35,159 bases of DNA from Dehalococcoidia bacterium (GCA_030615865.1 JAUWYK010000010.1:1-35159); one strand, 5' to 3'; shown: positions 11,799 to 21,705, counted from the first letter of the stretch. Notes: generated from the letters alone by a model not told the origin. Numbers and translations are program-made.

Positions 11799-12947
11799 AT
11801 GCAAGCGATAGCACCGTCTAAAGAAGTGATGGATATTATAAAAGAGGAGGGCGGAGACGTCCTTAAATTATGTTATCAATGTGGCGTTTGCAGTGCCATT
11901 TGCCCCTGGAACTTAGTAAAAAGTTTCATCGTTCGCAGAGTAATGCATCAGGCACAATTGGGTTTGATTGACTTTGAAGCTGAGGAGATGTGGCTGTGTG
12001 TTACCTGCGGAGCTTGTGTTCAGCGGTGTCCGCGTGGTGTGGAAATAATAGATATTATGAGAGCCTTGCGCCGGGTCATCAGTGAAGTCGGCATTGCCAA
12101 GGTTCCCGACTCGCTCCGGATTGCAATTAAGAACATCTCTGGAGTAGGTAATCCGCTAGGAGAGCCACCGGAGACACGAGCCGATTGGGCAAAAGGCCTT
12201 GGTGTGAAGACTTATACCGAAGGTACCGAGCTATTGTACTTTCCATGCTGTATTCCAGCATACGACCCAAGGCTGCAAAGAGTTGCCCAGGCTACAGTCA
12301 ATATCCTGAAAAAGGCCGATGTCGATTTCGGCATCCTGGGTACCAAGGAAAGCTGCTGCGGTGAGAGTGTTCGTAAAGCAGGTCAGGAGAGCCTGTTCCA
12401 AAGTCTAACCCAAAGCAATATTAGTGCTTTTGCCGAAGCCGGTGTTAGCAAGATTGTTGTCACCTCCCCCCATTGCTACAATACATTCAAAACTGAATAC
12501 CCCCAGTTTGGCGGAGATTTTGAGGTAATCCATTTCTCCCAGTATCTAGCCCAACTTATTAAAGAGGGCAGGCTAAAGTTCACCAAAGAATTGAATAAAA
12601 AGGTTACTTATCATGACCCCTGTTATCTAGGACGTCATAATGGTATTTATGATGAGCCACGGGAAGTTCTGGAGAGTATCCCCGGTGTGCAACTGGTTGA
12701 GATGCTAGACTCTGGTGAAAACAGCTTATGTTGTGGTGGTGGAGGGGGGAGGATTTGGATGGAAACCAAAAAGGGAGAGAGATTCTCTGACCTAAGGATA
12801 GAGCAGGCGCTTGAAGTAGGCGCCAGTATATTAGCCGTTTCCTGTCCTTACTGCCTGCTCAACTTCGAAGATAGCGTGTTGACCGGAGATAAGGGCGACA
12901 TCATTGAAATTAAGGACATCGCTGAATTGGTTCAAGAAGCGATTTAA
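11799..12947 (+). CDS. HdrC-HdrB fusion (HdrD-like) iron-sulfur/CCG protein
   Basis: A 382-residue heterodisulfide-reductase-type subunit. The N-terminal part carries two [4Fe-4S] motifs (CYQCGVCSAICP, residues about 25-36; CVTCGACVQRCP, about 67-78), the HdrC module. Then come two CCG domains: first with FPCCIP near residue 150, SCCGE and SPHCYN; second with DPCYLGRHNG, SLCCGGGGGR and SCPYC. CCG cysteines bind the non-cubane [4Fe-4S] cluster that reduces disulfides in HdrB/HdrD. It is cytoplasmic with no membrane segment. Gene order hdrCB-hdrA (21-base gap) implies a complex with the next product. The substrate disulfide is not known in such bacteria; a role as electron carrier hub is likely. 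Confidence 0.9.
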   Translation: MQAIAPSKEVMDIIKEEGGDVLKLCYQCGVCSAICPWNLVKSFIVRRVMHQAQLGLIDFEAEEMWLCVTCGACVQRCPRGVEIIDIMRALRRVISEVGIAKVPDSLRIAIKNISGVGNPLGEPPETRADWAKGLGVKTYTEGTELLYFPCCIPAYDPRLQRVAQATVNILKKADVDFGILGTKESCCGESVRKAGQESLFQSLTQSNISAFAEAGVSKIVVTSPHCYNTFKTEYPQFGGDFEVIHFSQYLAQLIKEGRLKFTKELNKKVTYHDPCYLGRHNGIYDEPREVLESIPGVQLVEMLDSGENSLCCGGGGGRIWMETKKGERFSDLRIEQALEVGASILAVSCPYCLLNFEDSVLTGDKGDIIEIKDIAELVQEAI

Positions 12948-12968
12948 TACACTAAGGGGGCTTAAAAT

Positions 12969-15900
12969 ATGGAAGACAAAGTTAGAATTGGCGTATATAT
13001 CTGTCACTGCGGGAGTAATATTGCCGGGACGGTGGATGTAAAGGAGGTGGCTGAGTTTGCTCAAGGACTACCTTCAGTGGTAGTGGCCAAGGAGTACATA
13101 TATATGTGCTCCGACCCAGGGCAAAATATGATTAAAGAAGATATCAAGCAGCTAGGGCTTAACCGGATAGTTGTTGCTTCTTGCTCACCGACGCTGCATG
13201 AGCACACCTTCCGGCAAGCTGTCCAAGATGCCGGGCTAAACCCCTATCTCTTTGAGATGGCTAATATTCGAGAGCATTGCTCATGGATAACCGAAGACGG
13301 TGAGGAAGCTACCGAGAAAGCCAAGGCACTGGTGAACGCTGCGGTAAGGCGGGTTTTTTATCAAGAACCGCTGGAGGTCAGGGAGGTTCCGGTCAACCCT
13401 AATACCTTGGTGGTGGGTGGAGGTATCGCCGGCATTCAGGCAGCTCTGGAGATTGCTAATTCAGGACATAAGGTCTACCTCGTTGAGAGAGAGCCCAGCA
13501 TTGGTGGTCACATGGCCCAGTTCGACAAGACCTTCCCCACTCTGGACTGTGCTAGCTGTATTTTTACTCCTCTCCTGAGCGCGGTAGGGCAGCACCCCAA
13601 TATTGAGCTAATGACCTATAGTGAAGTAGACGAAGTCTCCGGCTATATCGGCAATTTCAAGGCTAAGATAAAAAAGAAGGCAAGGTATGTTGATTTAGAT
13701 AAGTGTACCGGTTGTGGGGAGTGTACTAATGTATGTCCCGTTGAGGTACCTAACGAGTTTGACCTCGGATTAGGTCAGAGGACAGCAATATATCGGTCTT
13801 TTCCTCAGGCTGTCCCTGCTGCTTTCGCTATTGACAAACGGGGCTACCCGCCCTGCCGGGCTGCCTGTCCTGCCGGGGTCAATGCCCAGGGCTATATCTC
13901 CCTTATTTCTCACGGCAAGTTTAAGGAGGCGGTTGAGGTGCTGAGGAGAACCATGCCCTTTGCCGGGGTCTGTGGGCGCGTCTGCACCCATCCCTGTGAG
14001 CTAGATTGCGAGCGGGGGGAGGTTGATGAGCCGGTGTCTATTCGTTATCTAAAGCGCTTCATGGCTGACTATGAGCTGAGAGTGGGCAGGGAAAAGGCAA
14101 CCCCCATTGAGAAGACAAAGGAAGACAGAGTAGCTATTATCGGCTCAGGTCCAGCCGGGTTAGCCTGTGCCTACGACCTAATCAGGCAGGGGTATCCGGT
14201 TACTGTCTTTGAGGCTGCTCCCCAGGGTGGTGGTCTGCTGCGCTATGGTATCCCTGAATACAGATTGCCCAATGAGGTGTTAGATAATGAAATCAGCTAT
14301 ATTGAAGAGCTGGGGGTGGAGATAAAGACAAATACCCCGGTGAAGAACCTGGAGGATATATTTAATCAGGGTTATAGAGCGGTCTTCCTGGGCACTGGTG
14401 CCGGGATAAGCCAGAAGATGGGTATCCCCAATGAAGATGCTGAAGGGGTAATCCATGCCCTCTACTTCCTGAGGCAAGTGAGCTTAGGAGTGAAGGTTGA
14501 CCTTGGGGAGCGGGTGGCGGTTATTGGCGGTGGCAATGCTGCCGTAGATGCGGCTAGAGTAGCTAAGCGCCTGGGGGCGAAAGAGGTTACCATTGTCTAT
14601 CGCCGCTCTCGAGCCGAAATGCCTGCCGTCCCAACTGAGGTTGAGGAAGCCGAGCGGGAAGGGATAAAGCTCCATATCCTGGCGGCACCGGTTAGAGTCC
14701 TGACTAAAGACAACCGGCTAGCTGGTATCCAGTGCATTCGGATGGAGCTAGGAGAGCCCGATGCTAGTGGTCGCCGGCGCCCGATGCCGGTTAAAGGCTC
14801 AGAATTTGAGGTGGACGTTGATAATGTAATTATCGCTATCGGTCAGGGGGTAGACAAGGCAATGCTGCCCAAAGAGCTTGACTATACTGGTTGGGGGACC
14901 CTCTCTGTTGACTCGGTCAGCCTGCAAACAAATGTTGAGGGTGTCTTTGCCGGTGGTGACGTGGTTGCTGGTCCGGCTGATGTTATTGGTGCTATTGCCG
15001 CCGGCAAGGAGGCAGCCATCTCTATTGACCGTTACCTCACCGGGGTCGACCTGAAAGAGGGGAGACCAACGCCGATTAAAAAGGTAAAAGAGGTATCAAA
15101 GGAGGGCGTGGAGACAAAGGCAAGGGCGGCTATGCCAGTACTCGACCTGAAGAAACGAAAGGCTTTTGCTGAGGTGGAGCTGGGCTTTGATGAGAAGGCA
15201 GCTATTGAAGAAGCCAAGCGTTGCTTGAACTGCAGCGTGTGCTCAGAATGCTTAGAGTGCGTTAAGGTTTGCGAACCTGGGGCAATAAATCAGGAGATGG
15301 AGGAGGAATACAAGGAGATTGAGGCAGGGAGCATCATTGCGGCTACCGGCTACGATGCCTTTGACCCCTCGGTTATCACCCAGTACGGTTACGGGCGCTA
15401 TGATAATGTGTTCACTGCTCTCCAGTTTGAAAGGATGTGTAACGCCGCTGGTCCCACTGGGGGCAATATTGTGCTTAAGGATGGTCGAGAGCCAAATAGT
15501 GTCGCTATCCTCCACTGTATTGGCAGCCGCGATAAAAACTATCATGAGTATTGCTCTCGGGTGTGCTGTATGTATGCCCTCAAGTATTCTCACCTGATAA
15601 AGGAAAAGACCAGTGCTGACGTATACCAAATGTATATGGATATGCGCTGCTTTGGTAAGGGCTATGAGGAATTCTACGAGCGTCTCTCAGAGGAAGGAGT
15701 TAATTTTATCCGGGGGAAGGTAGCCCAAGTTACTGACCGCACCATAGCTGAGGAAGAGAAGGGGAAGCTGGTTGTGGTGTGTGAGGACACCTTATTAGGT
15801 AACATAATACGGGTGCCGGTAGACATGGTTATTCTGTGCACTGCCTTGGAGGCTCGCTCAGATGCAGCGGACGTTGCCAGGCTATTCACTATAAGTCGCA

Positions 15901-16313
15901 GTGCCGATGGCTTCTTCCTGGAGAGGCATCCCAAGCTAGACCCAGTGGCTACCATGAATGATGGCATATTCGTAGTTGGTTGCTGCCAGAGTCCCAAGGA
16001 TATACCTGATACTGTAGTTCAAGCGTCAGCCGCTGCGGCTCGGGTTCTGGCTATGATTAGCAAGGGCAAGGTGGAGATTGAAGCTGCTATCGCTGCTATT
16101 GATGAGGAGCTTTGCTCTGGCTGCCGAATTTGTAATCTCCTCTGCCCCTATAATGCTATCTCCTTTGATGAGGAAAAGGAGGTGTCACGGGTCAATGAAG
16201 CCCTGTGTAAGGGCTGCGGGGTGTGTGTGGCAGACTGCCCCAGCGGTGCCATTACCGGTAAGCACTTCACCACTGAGCAGATTATGGCTGAGATTGAGGG
16301 GGTATTGGTCTAA
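12969..16313 (+). CDS. HdrA with inserted GltD/NfnB-like oxidoreductase module
   Basis: A 1,114-residue fusion, preceded by AAGGGGG. Residues 1-245 are HdrA: YICHCGSN near the start, FAD-binding VVGGGIAG (about 147) and TLDCASC. A [4Fe-4S] motif CTGCGECTNVCP starts at about 246. Where ordinary HdrA continues with a second ferredoxin motif, this protein carries a GltD/NfnB-like region (about 295-690): CRAACPAG, VCGRVCTHPCE, dinucleotide motifs IGSGPAGLA (about 388) and IGGGNAAVDAA (about 515), and the C-terminal FAD signature GVFAGGD. HdrA then resumes (CLNCSVCSECLECVKVC, about 753; GYDAFDPSV; LHCIGSRD; YCSRVCC) and ends in two ferredoxin motifs (CSGCRICNLLCP, CKGCGVCVADCP, about 1049-1090). 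The insert probably supplies an NAD(P)H site, allowing flavin-based electron bifurcation without a separate diaphorase. Confidence 0.93.
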   Translation: MEDKVRIGVYICHCGSNIAGTVDVKEVAEFAQGLPSVVVAKEYIYMCSDPGQNMIKEDIKQLGLNRIVVASCSPTLHEHTFRQAVQDAGLNPYLFEMANIREHCSWITEDGEEATEKAKALVNAAVRRVFYQEPLEVREVPVNPNTLVVGGGIAGIQAALEIANSGHKVYLVEREPSIGGHMAQFDKTFPTLDCASCIFTPLLSAVGQHPNIELMTYSEVDEVSGYIGNFKAKIKKKARYVDLDKCTGCGECTNVCPVEVPNEFDLGLGQRTAIYRSFPQAVPAAFAIDKRGYPPCRAACPAGVNAQGYISLISHGKFKEAVEVLRRTMPFAGVCGRVCTHPCELDCERGEVDEPVSIRYLKRFMADYELRVGREKATPIEKTKEDRVAIIGSGPAGLACAYDLIRQGYPVTVFEAAPQGGGLLRYGIPEYRLPNEVLDNEISYIEELGVEIKTNTPVKNLEDIFNQGYRAVFLGTGAGISQKMGIPNEDAEGVIHALYFLRQVSLGVKVDLGERVAVIGGGNAAVDAARVAKRLGAKEVTIVYRRSRAEMPAVPTEVEEAEREGIKLHILAAPVRVLTKDNRLAGIQCIRMELGEPDASGRRRPMPVKGSEFEVDVDNVIIAIGQGVDKAMLPKELDYTGWGTLSVDSVSLQTNVEGVFAGGDVVAGPADVIGAIAAGKEAAISIDRYLTGVDLKEGRPTPIKKVKEVSKEGVETKARAAMPVLDLKKRKAFAEVELGFDEKAAIEEAKRCLNCSVCSECLECVKVCEPGAINQEMEEEYKEIEAGSIIAATGYDAFDPSVITQYGYGRYDNVFTALQFERMCNAAGPTGGNIVLKDGREPNSVAILHCIGSRDKNYHEYCSRVCCMYALKYSHLIKEKTSADVYQMYMDMRCFGKGYEEFYERLSEEGVNFIRGKVAQVTDRTIAEEEKGKLVVVCEDTLLGNIIRVPVDMVILCTALEARSDAADVARLFTISRSADGFFLERHPKLDPVATMNDGIFVVGCCQSPKDIPDTVVQASAAAARVLAMISKGKVEIEAAIAAIDEELCSGCRICNLLCPYNAISFDEEKEVSRVNEALCKGCGVCVADCPSGAITGKHFTTEQIMAEIEGVLV

Positions 16314-16381
16314 AATATACACAGGAAAAGACTATATATGCCAGGTAAAGGCAGGATGTAACCGGGGGCTAGTTGTGCCAC

Positions 16382-17665
16382 TTATTCCAGAAGCTCTATG
16401 ATATGCATCACCTTTACCGGCATTTTGTTCCTGATAACACCGTCAATTAATTGAATCTCACAGCCGGGGCAGCTACTAGCCACAATATCAGCCCCGCTAG
16501 CTTTAATAGCTTCTATCTTCTTATCAGCAATCTTCTTAGACAGGTCATAATAATAGATGCTAAATGTTCCCGCCATGCCACAGCACCTATCGGCATTTGG
16601 CATGTCAACATATTCTATGCCGTGTATTGATTTTATAATCTGCCTTGGCTGGTCTTTTATCCCCAGGTGACGATTGAGATGGCAGGGGTCATGCCAGGTA
16701 ACCTTCAGCCCCTTAGCTTCAGCCGAAGGCTGGTAAGCTGATGTCGGCAGCTTCAGCACATCAACCAAAAACTCGGAGATATCCTTCACCCTGTCAGCAA
16801 ATTTAGCATAGGTCTCAGCCCGCTCTGGGGTATCGGCTAGAAACTTTACATAGTCCTTCAACGCTGAGGTGCAGGTGGCACAGTCCGAAATAACATAATC
16901 AACATCAGCAAATGCCTTGACATTGGTATCAGCCATCCTCCGCCCGGTGTCAAAATCACCAGCCCCGAGAAATACCGGCGCCCCACAGCAGCCCTGCTCC
17001 CTGGGCACTATTACCTCCACCCCGTTCCTATTCAGGAAATCGATTATATGTTTACCTAACTCTGGCAAAACAAAGTCGGTCATACAGCCAGTAAAATAGC
17101 CCACCCTCATCTTTGTCTCGACACCAGTTGGGGGTTTATTTACTACCGGGACCATCTGCCGTAAAAACTTGGGGGCAATTTGAGGTATATGTCTGCCCTT
17201 ACCCAGAGCCGATAGAAAGAAGGATAAATGTCTGATTGTGCCCTCGGTCTTGGGCAGGAAAATCCCCTGAAACCAGGAGGCAAACCTGACCACATTACCA
17301 AAGAGCGTTCTACGTGGTAGTAGCCAGCGGTAAATAAAATTATAGGGAAATCTTAACCCCCTCGCCTTGACCGTATCCGCCCTGGCGGCAACAATAATGT
17401 TTGGAATCTGCGCTCTAGCCGGGCAATTTTCGGTGCAAGCCATGCACAAGGTACACTTATTAAGCCGCTCAGCATACTCTTTCGTATAATCTAACTCGCC
17501 AGCCAGCAACGCCCTTATCATCATATTCTTGCCCCTGGCAACAGACGATTCTATCCACTCCTCCTGATATACCGGACAAAAGAAGGTGCAGAAGCCACAC
17601 TTCATACACTGCTCCAGGTCACCCTCAAATTTCTTTATCTCTTCAAACTCGGCTTTGGTTGCCAT
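16382..17665 (-). CDS. GlcF/HdrD-type iron-sulfur CCG oxidoreductase subunit
   Basis: A 427-residue protein. The N-terminus has two [4Fe-4S] motifs (CMKCGFCTFFCP about 21-32; CTLCMACTENCP about 71-82). CCG-type cysteines follow: GYFTGC..., REQGCCGAPVF, SDCATC, then WHDPCHLNRHLG, ADRCCGMAGTF and SSCPGC. The pattern is that of GlcF, the iron-sulfur partner of GlcD, and of LutA/HdrD-like proteins. Its start lies 1 base after the GlcD stop, so the two are translationally coupled and probably form a complex that passes electrons from the flavin to a quinone, electron-transfer protein or Hdr-type carrier. It is convergent with the HdrA gene, with only 68 bases between the stops. Confidence 0.9.
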   Translation of the reverse strand: MATKAEFEEIKKFEGDLEQCMKCGFCTFFCPVYQEEWIESSVARGKNMMIRALLAGELDYTKEYAERLNKCTLCMACTENCPARAQIPNIIVAARADTVKARGLRFPYNFIYRWLLPRRTLFGNVVRFASWFQGIFLPKTEGTIRHLSFFLSALGKGRHIPQIAPKFLRQMVPVVNKPPTGVETKMRVGYFTGCMTDFVLPELGKHIIDFLNRNGVEVIVPREQGCCGAPVFLGAGDFDTGRRMADTNVKAFADVDYVISDCATCTSALKDYVKFLADTPERAETYAKFADRVKDISEFLVDVLKLPTSAYQPSAEAKGLKVTWHDPCHLNRHLGIKDQPRQIIKSIHGIEYVDMPNADRCCGMAGTFSIYYYDLSKKIADKKIEAIKASGADIVASSCPGCEIQLIDGVIRNKMPVKVMHIIELLE

Positions 17666-17666
17666 C

Positions 17667-19058
17667 TTATGCTCCCTCTTCTTCCCAAATCTTACCCGGA
17701 TTAAGAATGTTATTAGGGTCTAATATTCCCTTTATCTTTTTCATCAGGTCAAGGGCTACCGGGTCCATAGCCTTCTTGAGAAAGCGCTGCTTCTCTAGAC
17801 CAATACCGTGTTCTCCGGAAAGGACACCACCTAAAGACAGCGCCGCGTCAAATATCTCCCCCATCGTCTCCTGAGCCCTGGCAAACTCCTCTTTATTTCT
17901 AATATCAGTGAATATAGAGGGGTGAAGGTTGCCATCCCCGGCATGACCCAGAAACTGGATAAAGAAACCAGACTTCTTGGATATCTCGCCTAACTTTCGT
18001 ATAAACTCAGCCAGCTTATCTCGGGGCACGGCTACATCCTCAGCCATAACGGTATGAGCGGCACTAAAAACAGCGGCAAAACCACCACTCCTCATCTTCC
18101 AGTACATAGCTGCCTCATTGGCATCCTTGGCTACCTTAACCTCTTTAGCCCCACTCTTCTTCAGGATGTCAACAATCTGCCCAGTGTCTGCTTCTACTGC
18201 TGCCGGGGAGCCGTCAGCCTGCAACAGAAGCAGAGCATTGGCATCTACCGGCAGGCCCATAGGTGTCTTTTCCTCAATCCGCCGGATAACAAAGTTGTCA
18301 ACGAACTCAACCTTCGCTGGCACTACCCCGCTGGCCATAATATTGGATACCGCCTGACCGCCCACTGCCATATCATCAAAAATAGCCATCATAGTTTTAC
18401 TGGCTGGCGGCATTGGTAATAATCTTAATGTTATCTTGGTTATCACCCCCAGCGTTCCCTCAGAGCCAGTGAACAGCATTATCAGCTCATAGCCAGTTCT
18501 ATTTTTAACCGTTACTCCACCAAGCTTCATAATATAGCCGTTGGCTAAAACTACCTCTAGCCCGAGAACATACTGCTTGGTTACGCCGTACTTCACGCAA
18601 TACGGACCACCAGCGTTCTCGGCTACATTACCACCCATGGTGCAGCCAAAGAAGCTCTGAGGGTCAGGGGGGTAGAATAGACCCTCTTTAGCCAAAGCCA
18701 TGTTTAGGTCTTGGAGGACAACACCAGACTCGACGGTGACAGTTAGATTGGTCTTGTTTATGTCCAAGATTTTGTTCATCCTGGTAGTGCATAATACAAT
18801 CCCACCCTTTATTGGGATGGAGCCACCGCTTACATTAGTGCCACCACCCCTTGGGGTAACTGGAATCCTATTCTCATTAGCCAGCTTCAAAATCTGAGAC
18901 ACCTGCTCACTGCTTGTTGGCAGCACAACTACGTCAGGCATATGAGCCCAGGTAGTGGTGCCATCATAGGAATAGGCATTGAGGTCTTCTTTTGAGGTTA
19001 AAACCGCCTCCTTACCCACAATTTTCTCTAATTTTGATATCATCTTCGCTTCCAGCAT
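17667..19058 (-). CDS. GlcD-type FAD-linked 2-hydroxyacid oxidase/dehydrogenase
   Basis: A 463-residue protein of the FAD-binding type 4 (VAO/PCMH) family with AAGGAGG before its ATG. The FAD-binding part has VVLPTSSEQVSQILKLANE, PRGGGTNVSGG (about residues 68-78) and FFGCTMGGNVAENAGG (about 135-150). The cap domain carries the HAGDGNLHP metal/substrate motif and SGEHGIGLEK near the C-terminus. The family includes glycolate oxidase GlcD, D-lactate dehydrogenase and D-2-hydroxyglutarate dehydrogenase. Coupling with GlcF and location in an operon with 2-hydroxyacyl-CoA dehydratase subunits and a CoA-transferase argue for a 2-hydroxyacid substrate; which one cannot be told from sequence. Confidence 0.92.
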   Translation of the reverse strand: MLEAKMISKLEKIVGKEAVLTSKEDLNAYSYDGTTTWAHMPDVVVLPTSSEQVSQILKLANENRIPVTPRGGGTNVSGGSIPIKGGIVLCTTRMNKILDINKTNLTVTVESGVVLQDLNMALAKEGLFYPPDPQSFFGCTMGGNVAENAGGPYCVKYGVTKQYVLGLEVVLANGYIMKLGGVTVKNRTGYELIMLFTGSEGTLGVITKITLRLLPMPPASKTMMAIFDDMAVGGQAVSNIMASGVVPAKVEFVDNFVIRRIEEKTPMGLPVDANALLLLQADGSPAAVEADTGQIVDILKKSGAKEVKVAKDANEAAMYWKMRSGGFAAVFSAAHTVMAEDVAVPRDKLAEFIRKLGEISKKSGFFIQFLGHAGDGNLHPSIFTDIRNKEEFARAQETMGEIFDAALSLGGVLSGEHGIGLEKQRFLKKAMDPVALDLMKKIKGILDPNNILNPGKIWEEEGA

Positions 19059-19145
19059 GTTAACCTCCTTTGAATTATATTTAACCCCTAGTTGTTTTCA
19101 GACTTCAATTGCAGTAGCCAGTTAAGCGCCACCTCGTCTAAAAAT

Positions 19146-20489
19146 TCACCTCCCCTGGCTCTTAACCGACTCCAGGGTTTCAATAAAAGCGTCTATCCTA
19201 TTGTGGGTATCAGCCTCAGAATAGGAACTAATGTCCACAATATCACTCTCTAATATCAACGATGGTATATCCCGATATATTTTCTTTAGTAAGTTCAATT
19301 GCCAGATTAGCCCAAGATGCCAGGTGCGGCAGGAGAAGGCCTCGTGCATTACCACCCCGTCTATCTTATAATCCTCAATATACTCAATAAGACGCTCAAC
19401 ATCTGGGTGAGACCCGGGACGCTTCTTGGTTTTATCATACCTGAAAGTCCAATATTTAAACCATCTCCAGGCTAGATGCTCTATAGGGTCACTAACCTTG
19501 GGTAGATTAAGTTCCTCAATCAGCTCTGCCATCCGATAGGTAGTCTCTACCGGGAATACCGCTCCCTTACTATTAAAGTAGTTAAAATCGGACAAGGCAA
19601 ACCAGGCTGGCAGCCCCCCACCCCAAAGCAGCCGGTATTTCTCATCAGCAACTACGCCTATCTTTTTGTCTATCTTTTCCTTTAGCTCGTCATATAAATC
19701 CTTATAAAAATCATAGGCTTCCTGAGTCCCCAACATAAATGTGAGGGGTACCATGGTATTCATAGCATCTCCGGTACCCATTGGAGTGGGAATGGCTCTA
19801 CGTAGCTCATAAGCCTTGATAAAGATATCCCACGTCCTATCACCCAAGTCAACAAGCTCACTCAGCCTGTCCCAGTCCATCTTCTTGCCGGTTTGCTTCT
19901 CCAGAAACTTCACCAGACCCCTGAGCTGGTCAACTATGTATTTTATATGGTAATCCTGAACCTCCCTGTAATCGGTGTCCTCGTCATACGGTGGCCAGGG
20001 AAGATTCACCACATAGATAGGTACATCGGGCGTATAGTGCTGTACTGCCTGATACCACTTGTTCCTCGGGTCGCAAAGAAACTGACCACTGCCCAGCATC
20101 ATATCAGGTCTGGCCTGACCTCCCCACGGAGGCTCCGGTGGCATTTCACCCAGCTCCTCACGCCAGCAATCAAAGCCCAAACCACACAGCGCATAAGTAC
20201 AAAGCGAACGGGAAAGATTCTCCGCTTCGGCTCTCTCCAGAAACCTGGCGGCATCACGCTTAGCCGCACATATACCGGCATAGCTCTCAGTCCACGCCGG
20301 CACTATATCCATAGCTCTAATGATTTCATCATAACTACAAACGATAAAGGTATAGGCTATGGGTTTCCTCTCCTCCTTGGCTCGCAGCACATCCCCAATC
20401 ATAGCCTTCGCCATCGAACCGATTTTAGCCGCTGCCTCGGTAGCTGTCCTTCTTTTCTTCCTCTCCTCTGGTTTTTTCTCCTCTGCCAT
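19146..20489 (-). CDS. 2-hydroxyacyl-CoA dehydratase / BcrB-type subunit
   Basis: A 447-residue member of the HgdA/HgdB-BcrB/BcrC family (COG1775 type), with AAAGGAGAG before ATG. Typical segments are IAYTFIVCSYDEIIRAMDIVP, ESYAGICAAKRD, LCTYALCGLGF, and the C-terminal VMHEAFSCRTWHLGL with LILESDIVDISSYS. Cysteines in these blocks ligand the [4Fe-4S] clusters used for radical dehydration of 2-hydroxyacyl-CoA or for benzoyl-CoA-type ring reduction. It pairs with the smaller subunit encoded 26 bases upstream. The ATP-dependent activator (HgdC-type ATPase), normally needed for one-electron activation, is not present in the window. Confidence 0.9.
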   Translation of the reverse strand: MAEEKKPEERKKRRTATEAAAKIGSMAKAMIGDVLRAKEERKPIAYTFIVCSYDEIIRAMDIVPAWTESYAGICAAKRDAARFLERAEAENLSRSLCTYALCGLGFDCWREELGEMPPEPPWGGQARPDMMLGSGQFLCDPRNKWYQAVQHYTPDVPIYVVNLPWPPYDEDTDYREVQDYHIKYIVDQLRGLVKFLEKQTGKKMDWDRLSELVDLGDRTWDIFIKAYELRRAIPTPMGTGDAMNTMVPLTFMLGTQEAYDFYKDLYDELKEKIDKKIGVVADEKYRLLWGGGLPAWFALSDFNYFNSKGAVFPVETTYRMAELIEELNLPKVSDPIEHLAWRWFKYWTFRYDKTKKRPGSHPDVERLIEYIEDYKIDGVVMHEAFSCRTWHLGLIWQLNLLKKIYRDIPSLILESDIVDISSYSEADTHNRIDAFIETLESVKSQGR

Positions 20490-20515
20490 TTATCTCTCCT
20501 TTATATAATGGTATC

Positions 20516-21679
20516 TCAGCCAATCATTTCCAGAAATGCCTGAATCCTTGTCCTCAGCCGACCAATGGTTGACATTGAATATTCATCCTCAAGGTAAAGC
20601 ACACGGGTTCCCTTAGACTCTATGTAGCTCTTCATCGCCGGCACCTCAAATCCAAAGGGGTCGCAATACTTGTAAACATAAAGTATCACGCCATCAACCT
20701 TAAAATCCTCAATAGCGTGACCAATATGCCCAAACCTCCTCTCCAGGTACTCCTCATAAGTGCCTGTCTTTTCCCGATAAGTCCGGGGACAATTTATCTT
20801 CCTCAAATAGCGTTCAGCTATACCATCTATCGGGTTTTGGCTGGGCTCTACATCCGCCCCGTATTCCCTGGCTCCAGGACAGAGGTCATCCGCTACCACG
20901 CTGGCACCGCTATTTTCAATCAGGTCAATAAACGCCATATCATCAACCTGAGCACCAACAACCATTATTCGGGTCGATTTATGAGGCGAAACACTGGCTC
21001 TCGCCTTAACCTCGTCAATAACGCTGCTCAGCAGCTCACTAGACTCCTCTACTGGAATGCTCATCGCCGCTACTAATGCCTTATTTACCTCTGCACCTGA
21101 AATTAGAGGCGGCTCCGTTTTCCTCAATTCATATAGCTCCCTCACCTTAGCCCGGTTTTGATTGTGGACTTGAGTTGCTTGGGCTAGCTCTTCGTTGGAG
21201 ATATCCTTCCCGGCAAATCTTCCCAGACTTTGGCGAAATGTACCTAGCACTGCCTTAAAGAACTCCAGAGATGAGTCATCAGTTGAATGGGGAACATCAA
21301 CAAGATGGGAATACGGAAGCCCCAGATTGTACTTCCATATGTCATAAGTCCGACAAATACTGTCACAGGCATGAGGTATAACCAGACCATCCAAGAAGTC
21401 ATAGCTGCCCTTAAGCGCCATATCAAAGCAACTACGAACAAGGGGGCAAGCGATAGTTTCCATCTGAGTATCAGCCTTGGTAATTGGCTCATGCACACTC
21501 CCCTTTATCCGGAACGGGATAAAACCAGCCGCGGTAATCATTTCCAAAGGGACATAAGCACATAGATAGCCAATTATTTTTTTACCCTGCTGCTTTAGCT
21601 CTCTAGCTCGACCCCCGTAATCCTGATAGTATTTATCTACAGTGGCTAATCCCTCACCAGCGGTACCTTCTACCGGCAT
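20516..21679 (-). CDS. 2-hydroxyacyl-CoA dehydratase / BcrC-type subunit
   Basis: A 387-residue partner subunit of the same family. ATG 21679 is chosen because GAGGAGGAG lies immediately upstream; an in-frame ATG at 21694 sits inside that site. Diagnostic blocks are GKKIIGYLCAYVPLEMITAAGFIPFRIKG, DGLVIPHACDSICRTYDIW (cluster cysteines), MVVGAQVDDMAFIDLIE and the C-terminal VYKYCDPFGFEVPAMKSYIE with LYLEDEYSMS. Forms the heterodimer with the 447-residue subunit. Placement directly after a CoA-transferase suggests its substrate is an acyl-CoA made by that enzyme. Confidence 0.92.
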   Translation of the reverse strand: MPVEGTAGEGLATVDKYYQDYGGRARELKQQGKKIIGYLCAYVPLEMITAAGFIPFRIKGSVHEPITKADTQMETIACPLVRSCFDMALKGSYDFLDGLVIPHACDSICRTYDIWKYNLGLPYSHLVDVPHSTDDSSLEFFKAVLGTFRQSLGRFAGKDISNEELAQATQVHNQNRAKVRELYELRKTEPPLISGAEVNKALVAAMSIPVEESSELLSSVIDEVKARASVSPHKSTRIMVVGAQVDDMAFIDLIENSGASVVADDLCPGAREYGADVEPSQNPIDGIAERYLRKINCPRTYREKTGTYEEYLERRFGHIGHAIEDFKVDGVILYVYKYCDPFGFEVPAMKSYIESKGTRVLYLEDEYSMSTIGRLRTRIQAFLEMIG

Positions 21680-21705
21680 AATTCTCCTCCTCAAAGAGCA
21701 TAGCT

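Noticed and set aside
12969..16313. HdrA-GltD fusion as an assembly chimera
   Set aside because: The frame is uninterrupted for 1,114 codons and HdrA resumes after the insert with all later motifs, so an assembly join is unlikely.
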